A stretch of DNA of 64,000 nucleotides from Narthecium ossifragum. Lineage: Eukaryota > Streptophyta > Magnoliopsida > Dioscoreales > Nartheciaceae. The translations under genes were made by a program, and so were the position numbers. The stretch is from positions 16,358,492-16,422,491 of the forward strand of contig OY986971.1 in NCBI GenBank assembly GCA_963920575.1, given 5' to 3'. This document shows positions 10,836 through 21,905 of the stretch, piece by piece; position 1 is the first letter of the stretch; every line of letters begins with the position of its first letter. The notes beneath the pieces were generated by a model, which saw nothing but the letters and a program-made list of their open reading frames with translations, did not search any database and had not been told where the DNA came from.

Positions 10836-12430
10836 TGATGTGCTGTCGCAGGCACTCAAAAATAAAATCAATACTCTTTAAAACAAATGTAGTAGTGCGA
10901 GTACGAGTCGATCCCACGAAGAGTGTTTAGCCTAGTTTTGTGCTAAGTGAACAAAGATAGGGGGGTTTTAAACATGAGGAAAAACAGTAAAGAAATAATC
11001 TAAAACGAAGAAACAAGTTGAATCAAGAGAACAAACCTTGGTCTGAGTCAACATCCACCATCGGAATCCAACAACTGATCATAGATGCAAGTATCAATCA
11101 ATTTATACCATGAATATTCACCGTTCGAATGAAATCCGAATCTCTCCTCAATCATAGTTAATTAGAAACAAGCGATCTAATCAACCCTAACTACTAGACA
11201 ACCTAAGACAAGCACTGTAGATTTAATCTAGTAGCAGCGTTAAGAATAGGGAGATCGATGAAGCTAAACAACACAAGCACAAGCGGTTGCATTTAATCTA
11301 GTCAAATATTCTTCCTAAGACCTAACAATCTCTGAAACGCAGTAGATTATTAAACCCTAGTTGCTTCGCAGATTAGAGGGATCAAACAATTCCGGATTTG
11401 ATATCCAACCTAGCAGTAGATCGTAATGAATAATATACTAGTAGCGCTCCTAGCAATTAGACAAGACAATCATGAATATTTAATAACAGAAGAACATTCA
11501 ATACTCATCTATAAACTGAACAATAAAAATAAATTAGATCTCACAGTTTTATTGATTCCGAGGTTTCAGTCTTCTCGACCAAGGATCAAGATTTAGCCAC
11601 GCAGGGCCATCGAGACAATCCTCAAAAGATTCCAATAAACAAGATAAAACCTAGAAAAAATATAAAGGAGGAGAAAGAGCAGCCAAAAGTGTCCAAGAAT
11701 CCCCCCTCAAACCCTAGAAAGAGTCCTATTTATAGCCCCAAAGTCTCTCCATCCACGGATTAGATCAAAACCGTTGATTTTCTTTACTGGGAAAGTCTGA
11801 TCGATCCTTCTCGGGGTGTCAGATCGATCGGTCTCATTAAAAACCTTCAATTTCTAGTTACGCCCGAGTCCGATCGATCGAACTATGGGTGCTGGATCGA
11901 TTGGATGCGTAAAAATCCACCTTCTCTGGCTATTTTTGAGTCCGATCGATCGAACTTTAGGTGTCGGATCGATCGGACCCCTTAGGATGGATGGATGGAT
12001 CGATCGGACCATGTTCAGCCAAAAAATACATGTTCTGTCACGTTTCTGCATAGTCCGATTGATCGGAACCTGGGTGTTGGATCGATCGGACGTTCCAGCG
12101 TATTACTATTCTGCCATACAGACTGCGCCATCGGTACTAAAATTTCTGTAACTTCCTCTAGGAAACTCGGAATCACGAACCGTAAAATTCTCCAGAATCT
12201 AGACTTCAAGAGCTTTCCAACAATATATGGCACATCATCTGGTTCTTCATGAGCTGGTACAGATTAATCTTTAAATTTGATCAATGCACTCTTTTCAGCT
12301 TCTTTTCGACTTAAGGACTTCAATTGCATACTAAATCAAAATATAAGAATAATGAGTGTATTTAGGAACTAAATAAGCACAGGAGACTAAGTATTAAGGG
12401 ATAAAAATATAACATTATGCATTATCATCA
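10836..12430 (-). mobile_element. 3' LTR of element F
   Basis: 1595 bp, from TGATGTGCTG to TTATCATCA in plus coordinates. TATAAATAG in sense lies at 11726-11734. By eye it differs from the other F LTR at about 29 positions, 24 of them in the U3-side 640 bp. Confidence 0.95.
11793..12095 (-). promoter_or_regulatory. CGATCGATCGG block upstream of the F 3' LTR TATA
   Basis: Nine GATCGATC-type cores (some with one mismatch) in about 300 bp, in forms such as CCGATCGATCGAAC and GGATCGATCGGAC. The block starts about 60 bp upstream, in sense, of TATAAATAG. Confidence 0.5.
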
Positions 12431-14072
12431 AATTCCCCCACACTTAGCTTTTGCTCGTCCTCGGGCAAAACTAAAATTCACTCTACTCAAGATATCAAGG
12501 TTGCAACACCATCAACAAAGAACAATCAAGCTCTTCACAACTCATAACACATCATGAACAAACATTTTTAGACAACTTAAAAGTCAATCAATAAGCATTT
12601 TCACTTGAATATGGAGCATACTAAATAAGTAGACCCTCACGGAAATTAACACTCAACTCTCATGTGTTTGAAGGGTATGTATTTCACTCAAATTCATTCC
12701 AATGAAAATGATCTACCATAGGCTTGCATATCTTCTCATTCTCCACCACTAGAATCACATGCATAACACAAATCATAAGGACTTCAAAAGATTGTAATGG
12801 GGTCCAGGATTAAGGTAGGAAATATTTGGGAATGTAGCTCAAAAGCCAATGGAACTAATGAAGCAAAAATGCATCAATAAGACATGTACAACCAATCACT
12901 CCATTCAACAACTTCCTCATCTTAGCTTTAACATACTCGAACCATATAACATTACCACATTGGCAAAGAGATTGCTCAAAGGAATACTTTTTACTGAAAT
13001 AGCGAACAATCTTTTGCAAAAACTTTCACCTTTGTAGAAATCATACATAGACATACCCCTTTTTTTGAAGTATTAGGAGGATTCATAAACACATTTTGTA
13101 ACATGAGAAACAATTTCCTCATTCACTTTCTTCTTTCTTTCTTTTTTTTTCTTTCTTTTTTTTTTTTTTCAGAACCAACATACTTACAAATTAAGTATGA
13201 AAAATAAACTCCACTTCACCAATCATAGCCATATCACAAATCCAAACACCCCTACACTTGAACTTTCGCACCCATACATGTCATAATGATGATCAATGCT
13301 CCGCTAGTTTTATGGCTTGGGTAACGGAAATATTCTTTTCAGGTTTAAAGTTTGTAATGTGGGTTAACAATGAAGGCTCAAAGGTGTTTAGCAAAAGAAA
13401 AAATTAATCACAAGGTAGGCTATTTGGCTTATGTAGCTTATAACAAAGATGGCCTTAATCATGTTCATGTCTGCATGTGTCAATGTGACCTTGAATAGAA
13501 TCAAAGCAAGTTCTAGAGAAACAAATCCATGTAAGAATATGTCTCATGAAAGAAAATAGTGAGACTGAAATGAATGTGTCAGTCTAGAGGCTCAAAATCT
13601 CACCGGCTTTTGTCTACTCATTCAGTCACTACCATCTCAAGGAAAATAACTCAACTAATTAATTCTAAGTCGCAAAATTACTCATTCAATCATGTTATGA
13701 ATATATCAAGCTTAACTAGTTCTCGCTCATGGCAAATGCAACCTAGATCTCCTCCCCCACACTTGAAACTGACATTGTCCTCAATGTAAGGTGGAATGCA
13801 AAGAAAAGCAAAAATAACTAAAATGGAAATGAGAAAATAAAAAGAGAAAGGAACGAACTCCCCTTGGGTTGCCTTCCAAGCAGCGCTTTTGTTTATTAGT
13901 TGCATAGGAATGGTTCACTGCAAGTCTGGGTGAATTCTTCATGTATCACAGGGGGTACTCAATCACCTACAAAGCAAAAGCAAAGCAAAGCAAAACAAAA
14001 GCAAACATGCATGCACACAACCTAAAAATAATTCAAGCACTCTTAAGCACACAAGAAAATAAATAAAGCAAA
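12431..14072 (-). other. Non-coding 3' internal region of F with two PPT-like motifs
   Basis: Next to the LTR, the minus strand reads GCTAAGTGTGGGGGAATTTGA preceded by GAGGACGAGC: the PPT. A second copy of the same arrangement (GAGGACAATGTCAG, then AAGTGTGGGGGAGG) lies near 13753-13785. A T/CTTT-rich tract lies at about 13125-13170. No gene is seen. Confidence 0.7.
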
Positions 14073-15284
14073 CTAAACTACTATATACAATAGAAAAAAT
14101 TTTAATCGTGCCCTTGGTGGCCGTTCTCTAGCACGATGGTATGCAAAATCAATGGATGCCATAATATGGATATTTAACCTCAATAGTGCCACCAAGGTTA
14201 ATTTAGCATATGAATCCAAGTGGCATATTTCAAAAATGAAAACTAGCTTTTCCATTCTAACACTAGTAAACAAGATAGCTAGATCTCTTAAACAAAAATA
14301 CTTATCATCATGGTGATCAAGAAGAAAGGAGTCAACATTATGCTCAACTATAATCGAATCATCCATTGAACTATTAATAATGTCGTCGTTCGGATTGTCA
14401 AAGATGTCAAGATTACATGATCGAAAATAAATCCGTCGAGATATGAAAATATCTACTAAGGTCATCTCCTTTTTAACCACTAATGGAGATGAGATAGTCA
14501 CAGGAAATATACCTCGCGGCGTAACAGGAATGCTTTCAACTTCAGCTAGAGGAGGTTCTTCGAATAAGTGCTCCTGATATTCTCGGCGGTCGACCGAATC
14601 TTTCTCGCGGTCGACTGGACATGGTTGGAGAACTTCTTCATCTGCCTTCTGTAGAATCTCCCCCGAAGCATCTCCAACCTCAGCAGTCAGTGAAATATCA
14701 TCATTAATTTCATAAATCGACAAAGAATCCCAAGTAGTCTGACATATATCATTATCATCAGAAACAAAAGCATCACAAGTATTATCATTGCAAACATAAG
14801 GTATAGAATCATATCTATCAACTTCTTTATCAAAAGATTGACTCACATTAACTTGGTCAATTATTAGTGGCTCTTGTTGCATTTGGGACTGAGCAATGAA
14901 GAGGTTCTCAGTTTTGCCACGTTCCCTAGAAAATCTTTCCTCCCAAAAAATACGCGTTTCTCTTAAGGAATTAATATTTTCTTCCATTTCCTTCAGCATC
15001 GCCAACATTTCTGCTTGAAACTACCGACTAGGGTAGGTATGACCTCTAAAATCCGAGTTATAAGAATATGAATATGAATCATAGGCCGGGTTTGGGAAAC
15101 CATGAAACTGCCAACTAGGGTCGGTATGATCTCTAAAATCCGAATTATAAGAATATGAATATGAATCATAGGCCGGGTTTGAGAAACCATATATGTCATT
15201 ATTGTAAACGGGTTCATAACCAAAAGACAAATCATCATTCCATATGTCACTCGGTGGCATATTATAATTCGGGTCCATAACCAA
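14073..15284 (-). pseudogene. ORF of element F, about 404 codons with one in-frame TAG
   Basis: The frame runs from 15284 to 14073 with a single TAG at 15021-15023. The N-terminus is Tyr/Ser-rich (AYDSYSYSYNSDF) and contains an 87-bp (29-residue) tandem duplication. At the equivalent position of the first repeat unit the codon is CAG, so the TAG is a C-to-T change. A predicted coiled-coil-like stretch (MLAMLKEMEENINSLRETRI) follows, then an acidic region. I recognise no gag, protease or other known domain. Similar ORFs occur in plant non-autonomous gypsy-like elements, but the function is not known to me. Confidence 0.65.
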
Positions 15285-15352
15285 GGGGTTTTTTTTTTTT
15301 TTTTTAAATGAAAATAAAGATCACTATAAGCACAAAAATCAACTAGAATCAC

Positions 15353-15370
15353 TCCCCGGCAACGGCGCCA
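15353..15370 (-). promoter_or_regulatory. Primer-binding site of F, tRNA-Asp type
   Basis: The minus strand reads TGGCGCCGTTGCCGGGGA, complementary to the 3' end of plant tRNA-Asp. It lies 5 nt inside the 5' LTR, the usual arrangement in Athila-type elements. Confidence 0.9.
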
Positions 15371-15375
15371 AAATT

Positions 15376-16970
15376 TGATGTGCTGTCGCAGGCACTCAAA
15401 AATAAAATCAATACTCTTTAAAACAAATGTAGTAGTGCGAGTACAAGTCGATCCCACGAAGAGTGTTTAGCCTAGTTTTGTGCCAAGTGAACAAAGATAG
15501 GGGGGTTTTAAACGTGAGGAAAAACAGTAAAGAAATAATCTAAAACGAAGAAACAAGTTGAATCAAGAGAACAAACCTTGGTCTGAGTCAACATCCACCA
15601 TCGGAATCCAACAACTGATCATAGATGCAAGTATCAATCAATTTATACCATGAATATTCACCGTTCGAATGAAATCCGAATCTCTCCTCAATCATAGTTA
15701 ATTAGAAACAAGCGATCTAATCAACCCTAACTACTAGACAACCTAAGACAAGCACTGTAGATTTAATCTAGTAGCAGCGTTAAGAATAGGGAGATCGATG
15801 AAGCTAAACAACACAAGCACAAGCGGTTGCATTTAATCTAGTCAAATATTCTTCCTAAGACCTAACAATCTCTGAAACGCAGTAGATTATTAAACCCTAG
15901 TTGCTTCGCAGATTAGAGGGATCAAACAATTCCGGATTTGATATCCAACCTAGCAGTAGATCGTAATGAATAATATACTAGTAGCGCTCCTAGCAATTAG
16001 ACAAGACAATCATGAATATTTAATAACAGAAGAACATTCAATACTCATCTATAAACTGAACAATAAAAATAAATTAGATCTCACAGTTTTATTGATTCCG
16101 AGGTTTCAGTCTCCTCGACCAAGGATCAAGATTTAGCCACGCAGGGCCATCGAGACAATCCTCAAAAGATTCCAATAAACAAGATAAAACCTAGAAAAAA
16201 TATAAAGGAGGAGAAAGAGTAGCCAAAAGTGTCCAAGAATCCCCCCTCAAACCCTAGAAAGAGTCCTATTTATAGCCCCAAAGTCTCTCCATCCACGGAT
16301 TAGATCAAAACCGTTGATTTTCTTTACTGGGAAAGTGCGATCGATCCTTCTCGGGGTGTCGAATCGATCGGTCTCATTAAAAACCTTCAATTTCTAGTTA
16401 CGCCCGAGTCCGATCGATCGAACTATGGGTGCTGGATCGATCGGATGCGTAAAAATCCACCTTCTCTGGCTATTTTTGAGTCCGATCGATCGAACTTTAG
16501 GTGTCGGATCGATCGGACCCCTTAGGATGGATGGATGGATCGATCGGACCATGTTCAGCCAAAAAATACATGTTCTGTCACGTTTTTGCATAGTCCGATC
16601 GATCGGACCCAGGGTGTTGGATCGATTGGACGTTCTAGCGTATTACTATTCTGCCATCCAGACTGCGCCATCGGTACTAAAATTGCCGTAACTTCCTCTG
16701 AGAAACTCGAAATCACGAACCGTAAAATTCTCTAGAATCTAGACTTCAAGCGCTTTCCAACCATATATGGTACATAATCTGGTTCTTCATGAGCTGGTAC
16801 AGATTAATCTTTAAAGTTGATCAATGCACTCTTTTCAGCTTCTTTTCGACTTAAGGACTTCAATTGCATACTAAATCAAAATATAAGAATAATGAGTGTA
16901 TTTAGGAACTAAATAAGCACAGGAGACTAAGTATTAAGGGATAAAAATATAACATTATGCATTCTCATCA
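15376..16970 (-). mobile_element. 5' LTR of element F
   Basis: 1595 bp, the same length as its partner. TATAAATAG in sense lies at 16266-16274. The palindromic block at 16333-16630 has the same layout as in the other LTR, with several cores changed. Confidence 0.95.
16333..16630 (-). promoter_or_regulatory. CGATCGATCGG block upstream of the F 5' LTR TATA
   Basis: This matches the block in the 3' LTR, about 60 bp upstream of TATAAATAG in sense. Five of the differences between the two LTRs change a GATC core between CGATCGATC and a one-mismatch form. Confidence 0.5.
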
Positions 16971-16975
16971 GTGAT

Positions 16976-18752
16976 ACATGTGAAATCAAAATAGGAAAAT
17001 GAAAATGAAGGCGTCTGTTCCATTACCTTCCCAGACAATCCAGGAAGCCTATGATGATGCTCTTGTCCACCAGCTTCAATTCTTTATCGCGAAGTCCTCT
17101 ATATTGTCTACACCACGCCAGCTGGCGCTGCAATGAAGTTACTGGGTGATAAGGTAGACATGCTACATAATGCAAATTTATGTTACAAGATAAAGCTTTT
17201 ATGTGCCATACCTTATCGACTACATTGCTCTCGTCCGCCTTCGCTTTCTCTCCCACAAATACTTCGACAAGGATTTGTGACTTAGATTTTCTTTTTCTCT
17301 TTCCTTTTCCTTGTTCTTTGCCTTTCTCTCTTCCCTTGTGCAATGCCTTCAACTCAGCTAGTTCGACCCTCAGCCGCTCATTCTCAACCAAGAGTTTGGA
17401 ACCCACAATCTCATTCTCATCCGGGGATGTGCTCGCGGACATTTTCTCCTGAAGAGTCAGACAACATGTAGCATAACAACATAAGCGACTTGTAGAGTTA
17501 AATCACTCGAAATCTGAACTACGGATTAAAATAAAAAATCAGAGTTTATATCTTTTTTGACACCTCAGCTTTGTCTTCAAAATTTAAGGGCCTGCATATC
17601 CATTCCTTTTTCAAGCCACCTCCTCTCTTCCATGTTAAGCTCAAGGTTAGTGTGTACCTATCATTTCCAGAGAGAATTTCGTCACTAGCATATGCCGTAT
17701 TTTCATAAATAATTTTAAAAAATATATGAACTCTTCTTTCAAACTTCTTACATTGTCTAGGGAAAGCTTGAATAGCTCCTTCTTGATGGTAGAGCGTCTA
17801 CTCCTCTGTGATTTCTCCCACCGCCATACTCGAGGGAAAGTATGCATTAGGTCCCTTGGTTGACGTTCGGAAGTATGCTCGTAGAATCAAATCTGCGAAA
17901 AACCTCGCATTAGTCCGCCATCTATAATTCTATATATATTAACATTTGATTCATATAGAGAGGCACTCACCTTAAGCAACAAGATGCATTCGTTGACGAA
18001 TACATCAGCTAGTCTATCACTTTTAATTCCTTTCTTTTTTATTGAGGTTTTCATGCTTGCCCTTTGCTTGTAATCTCTATTCTTACTGCTTGCACTCCCA
18101 TCTATTTGCATCCTCAATTTCTGAGAAGACCGGGACACTGAATGAAGCAACATACGTGTGACAGCACTTGCCCAATCATATTTCCAAAGACTGTCCAAGT
18201 CTTATAAGTACTCTCCGAGTTCCGGTGGACAAGTGTAGTCGCTTCTTTGGAAGAGCAGGGCCACAAACAAAAAGTATATAAGGAATCTCACAGTGTCCTC
18301 GACGTTGCACTCATCCTCCTTCTCATACAGCTCATGAATCTTCGCCGCAATGCGCGGTCTCGTCACCCTCTTAATTTCACCTAAGTGCCTTGTCATCCAC
18401 TTGGGAAATTGAGCACATTTTTTTGTTTGTCTTTCGCTGGCATCCGTGTTTACATCGAATGCAATAGTATCTCCCACACACGGCAATCCTAGAATAACAA
18501 CAATCTCAACGGGCTTCAGTTCTATCACTCTTGGTCCAATTTCAAAGAAGGAATCGTTCTTCCAGCCCAAAACGATCTCCTCTAGTAGTACAAAGTCCTC
18601 CTCAACAGCTGGGAGATCTAAGAAGTTGATGAATGGTGTCCTTGCAAAAAGTGCACGGTGTGTCGAACGGATGCACTGTTCGAATAAGGTATGGACTGAT
18701 TTCGATGAGCAACGCACGGTAATCACGAAGCCGGCTGTGCCCCCTACCATAA
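16976..18752 (-). pseudogene. Plant-mobile-domain-like / Ulp1 gene, N-terminal and central exons
   Basis: Exons with canonical splice signals can be read on the minus strand. The first is 18752-17971 (after TTTTCACAG, before GTGAGT), encoding WKNDSFFEIGPRVIEL, then VILGLPCVGD and DSLWKYDWASAVTRMLL. Others are 17892-17752 (RVWRWEKSQRSRRS, before GTAAGA), a small exon at about 17655-17555, 17455-17212 (coiled-coil-like ENERLRVELAELKAL with a Lys-rich NLS-like stretch), and 17127-17027 (after ATTGCAG, before GTAATG). The ILGLP and YDWASAV motifs resemble plant-mobile/DUF1985-type domains that are often fused to Ulp1 proteases in transposon-derived genes. An in-frame TAA at 18202-18204 breaks the first exon. 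With the exons at 10835-8242 this forms one dead gene on the minus strand. Confidence 0.7.
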
Positions 18753-19984
18753 CTGTGAAAATACAACATACATGGTTAGGATGATGATGTAGGAGAATGG
18801 CTAATGTAAAATATGATAACCACATACCACGAATTAACATGACATTCAGAAGAATAAGGTATGATTGTCTACGAATGCAGCATGGCATAGAGCAAATGCA
18901 TAACCACATACCCCAAATTTATAAGCACATTCAACAGAATCATATATGACTCGATTTATGCTATGTGCAAGCATTGTTGCAATTTTGCGGACACAAACAA
19001 CTCTGATTGTTTTCGCAACACATTGCAATAGTGTCATATCAAGAAACACATAACAAAGAACAATTGCCACATAAGATACAAATGCATAGGCACCCATGCA
19101 TAAAAAATAAAAAATCCCACAAAAGATACAAATGCATAGGCACCCATACATGACAAAAACTAGTAGCAATCTGATTACATTACGCTTCAACATTACAAGT
19201 GTTTATCCAGTTAATGGTGAGAAAACATAACTGGAGTTATCACATTACAAAACCGTAGAGCAAATATTTACATACAAGGATGAACATATTGTTACAAAAA
19301 AAACCTTCACAAATATAGCTGTTACAACAATGACCAAGACCCAAGTGATAATCCGGGTTTCGCATAGTTGTTCACGCATCGCTTGAACATTTCCGTTCAC
19401 AACCTCCCCTCCAGCCTCGTCATGCCTAGCATGTGATTGGGTTATTGCCCGTGACCCCGACGTAATTTGTCTAGGGGATGTTGCGCATAGAGTTGAATGC
19501 GACGCATCTGGTAGCATATCTTCCCAAATGAAAAAGTCACACCCATAACGACGTCTGGGACATGTGTGAAAGATGCGGCCCGGATTTCACGATGTGCGAG
19601 AAACACGCCTAACACTAAATCCACATAGACACCTTGTCTCGAGATGAAGGTGGTTTGAGGGTGACAATGACGAATAAGACATCGGTCCTTTATATTGAGT
19701 AAAGCATGATTGAAGAATAATTTCATGCAATAGCCAAAATCATAGCAACATAGGCCATAAAATAAGGAAGAATGGGAGACTAGATGTTTAAAATAAGGAA
19801 ACAATACTACCCACTAGCCTAATTGACCAGCTTATTTCATGAACTAGATTAGTGAAAAAAAAGAAAAACATTTTTTCAATGTGCATGATTTGATATAAGA
19901 AACCCTCCAAATACATGCCACCATCTATATATAATAGTGCATCCTTCCATTTGCCACCATTCCAGGTACTATAGTCCTTATAAA
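18753..19984 (-). other. Upstream or intronic sequence of the Ulp1-like gene
   Basis: Open frames on the minus strand here are short, Cys/Phe-rich and lack recognisable motifs. They look like introns or 5' flank of the exon that starts at 18752. An imperfect 40-bp duplication (CAAAAGATACAAATGCATAGG type) lies near 19068-19150. Nothing else is supported. Confidence 0.4.
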
Positions 19985-20330
19985 CACTACAAGAAATGTG
20001 GGCTACAGTGACGAGCATTCAGTGACAATAGCAGTTATTTTCACAGAAGATAGGCCTACAGTGACGAGATTAATTTGTTGTCAATGGTCTCAATTTGTCT
20101 GATTTTTCAATGACAAGATTTTCTCGTTGTCACTGAAAACCTTATATACAGTAACGAAAATTATTTGTCGTCACTAATACTCGTCACTAAAAATTGAAAA
20201 ATAACATGGCGGAAAAAATGGCTAATTTAGCGGGAGTAAAATTTGTATTTAGTGACAACAAGTTAGTTTTTGTCACTAATAATATTCAGTGACAAGAAAA
20301 AAATTATTTGCTTGTCACTATAGGCCAGCT
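19985..20330. repeat. Left subterminal repeats of the CACTA element
   Basis: About ten copies of CAGTGACRA or its complement (GTCACTA/GTCACTG) occur in 345 bp. Confidence 0.85.
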
Positions 20331-20394
20331 TTTAGTAAAAATAAAAACTGAAAAAAAGAAATCTAACATAAAACCTCTTAATCCCTCTCTAAAT

Positions 20395-21530
20395 CACCTC
20401 CGTTTGGCAACAGGGGTAGGAAACGGGGTTAAGGGGTTAAGTGGGTTAACCCCCTTAACCTCATTCTTACCCCCAAACGCTGTTGGGTTAAGGTTCTGGG
20501 GTTAAGAGGGGTTAAGCCTGATAATGGGGTTAAGCTTTTCTCTCTCATTTACATCCATCACATATATTCTAATATTATTTTGAAAATACTAATATATAAA
20601 TAATGATAAAATAATATATTTTTTACATGATGTGGACCAATTATAGTATAACATCTGGCATGTGGCACCAACATATATTAATATTTTATTATAATAATAT
20701 GTTATTGATATTATTTAATATTTTTGTGCATTTTTATCTTTTTACATGCAAATATTTTTGTTAGTCCATAAACATTTTTGTATGTGTTTTTATGAGCGTA
20801 TAAAAACTTTTGCGCACCCATAATATTTTTTTTATATGCGTACTGTATTAAATAATATTATGCATATGTTATTATAATAAACTTTAATATAAGTGGGTCT
20901 ACATGCCACATGTCATATCATGATTGGTCTGCATCATGCAAAAATTATTTTAATTTTATATTATTGTAATAATAAATATTTAAATAATATTATTATATTA
21001 ATATAAGTGGCCTGCATGGGGATGCATTGATGTGTACAACCATTATTTTATATTTATTTTAATAATTAATATTAAAATATTAAAATATTAAAATAATATT
21101 AATATAAGTGGGTCTGCATGGGGATGCACTAATGTGTACAAACATTATTTTATATTATTTTAATAATAAATATTTAAAAAATATTATTATATTAATATAA
21201 GTGAGTTCGTATGGGGATGCATTGATGCAATATTATATATTTTATAATATTATATATTTTTATACACTTTATGTTCAAATATTTTAATTAACTTAATAAT
21301 TAATTTTAATATTATAATCTTAACACACTAGGTTACCCATTATTATAATATTATATATTTTATACACTTTATAATTTTTACCTTTATCCCAAGCTTAACC
21401 CACTAACTTACCCCTTTTTCTAAGCCAAACGCCAAAAGTGGGTTATGTCTACCCCCATTTCTTATCCTCACTTTTTTACCCCTAACCCCCTTAACCCTAT
21501 TCCTCTTAACCCCGAGCCAAACGGCGTTGC
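20395..21530. mobile_element. Inverted-repeat (foldback/MITE-like) element nested in the CACTA transposon
   Basis: The left arm begins CGTTTGGCAACAGGGG and carries GGGGTTAAG motifs. The right arm is its imperfect inverse and ends CCGAGCCAAACGGCGTTG. The arms are about 130-140 bp. The centre (20530-21390) is strongly AT-rich with diverged internal repeats (AAGTGGGTCTGCATG type). No ORF is supported. The superfamily is undetermined. Confidence 0.6.
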
Positions 21531-21905
21531 CCCCTCTATCTCCTTCTCCTCCCTCCCCTCTCTCTCCCTCTCTCCTTCCCCTGTTTCTCTCCCCCTGTTT
21601 CTCTCCTTCACTACTGAACGGTCGGCGGCGTGCTTGGGGAACTCTGGCGGCATGGTCGGACGGCAAGCCCCCTCTATCTCCTTCTCCTCCCTCCCCTCTC
21701 TCTTCCTCTCTCCTTCCCCTGTTTCTCTCCCCCTCTTTCTCTCCTTCACTACTGAACGGCCGGCGGCGTGCTTGGGGGACTCCGGCGGTGGGCTCGGCGT
21801 CGTGCTCGGACGGCAAGCCCCCTCTATCTCCCTCTCCTCCCTCCCCTATCTCTCCCTCTCTCCTTCCCCTCTTTCTTTCCCCCTCTTTCTCTCCTTCACT
21901 ACTGA
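21529..21905. repeat. CT-rich tandem repeat, 2.6 units
   Basis: Units start with GCCCCCTCTATCTCC near 21529, 21667 and 21817 (periods about 138 and 150 bp). Each carries a CT-rich run followed by TTCACTACTGAACGG and a GC-rich segment. Open frames across it are low-complexity and not genes. Confidence 0.85.

Larger units (their letters stand above)
10836..16970 (-). mobile_element. Complete non-autonomous Athila-like retrotransposon F, TSD GTGAT
   Basis: The element is 6135 bp with two LTRs of 1595 bp each. GTGAT is duplicated at 10831-10835 and 16971-16975. The tRNA-Asp-type primer-binding site and the PPT show that the sense strand is minus. No protease, RT or integrase is present, only one ~404-codon ORF of unknown function, so it must rely on an autonomous partner; an Athila-type element is plausible. 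It is inserted in an intron or exon edge of the Ulp1-like gene. Confidence 0.95.

Noticed and set aside
19788..20018. Minus-strand ORF of 76 codons across the CACTA left end
   Set aside because: It reads through the transposon terminus into subterminal repeats and has no motif.
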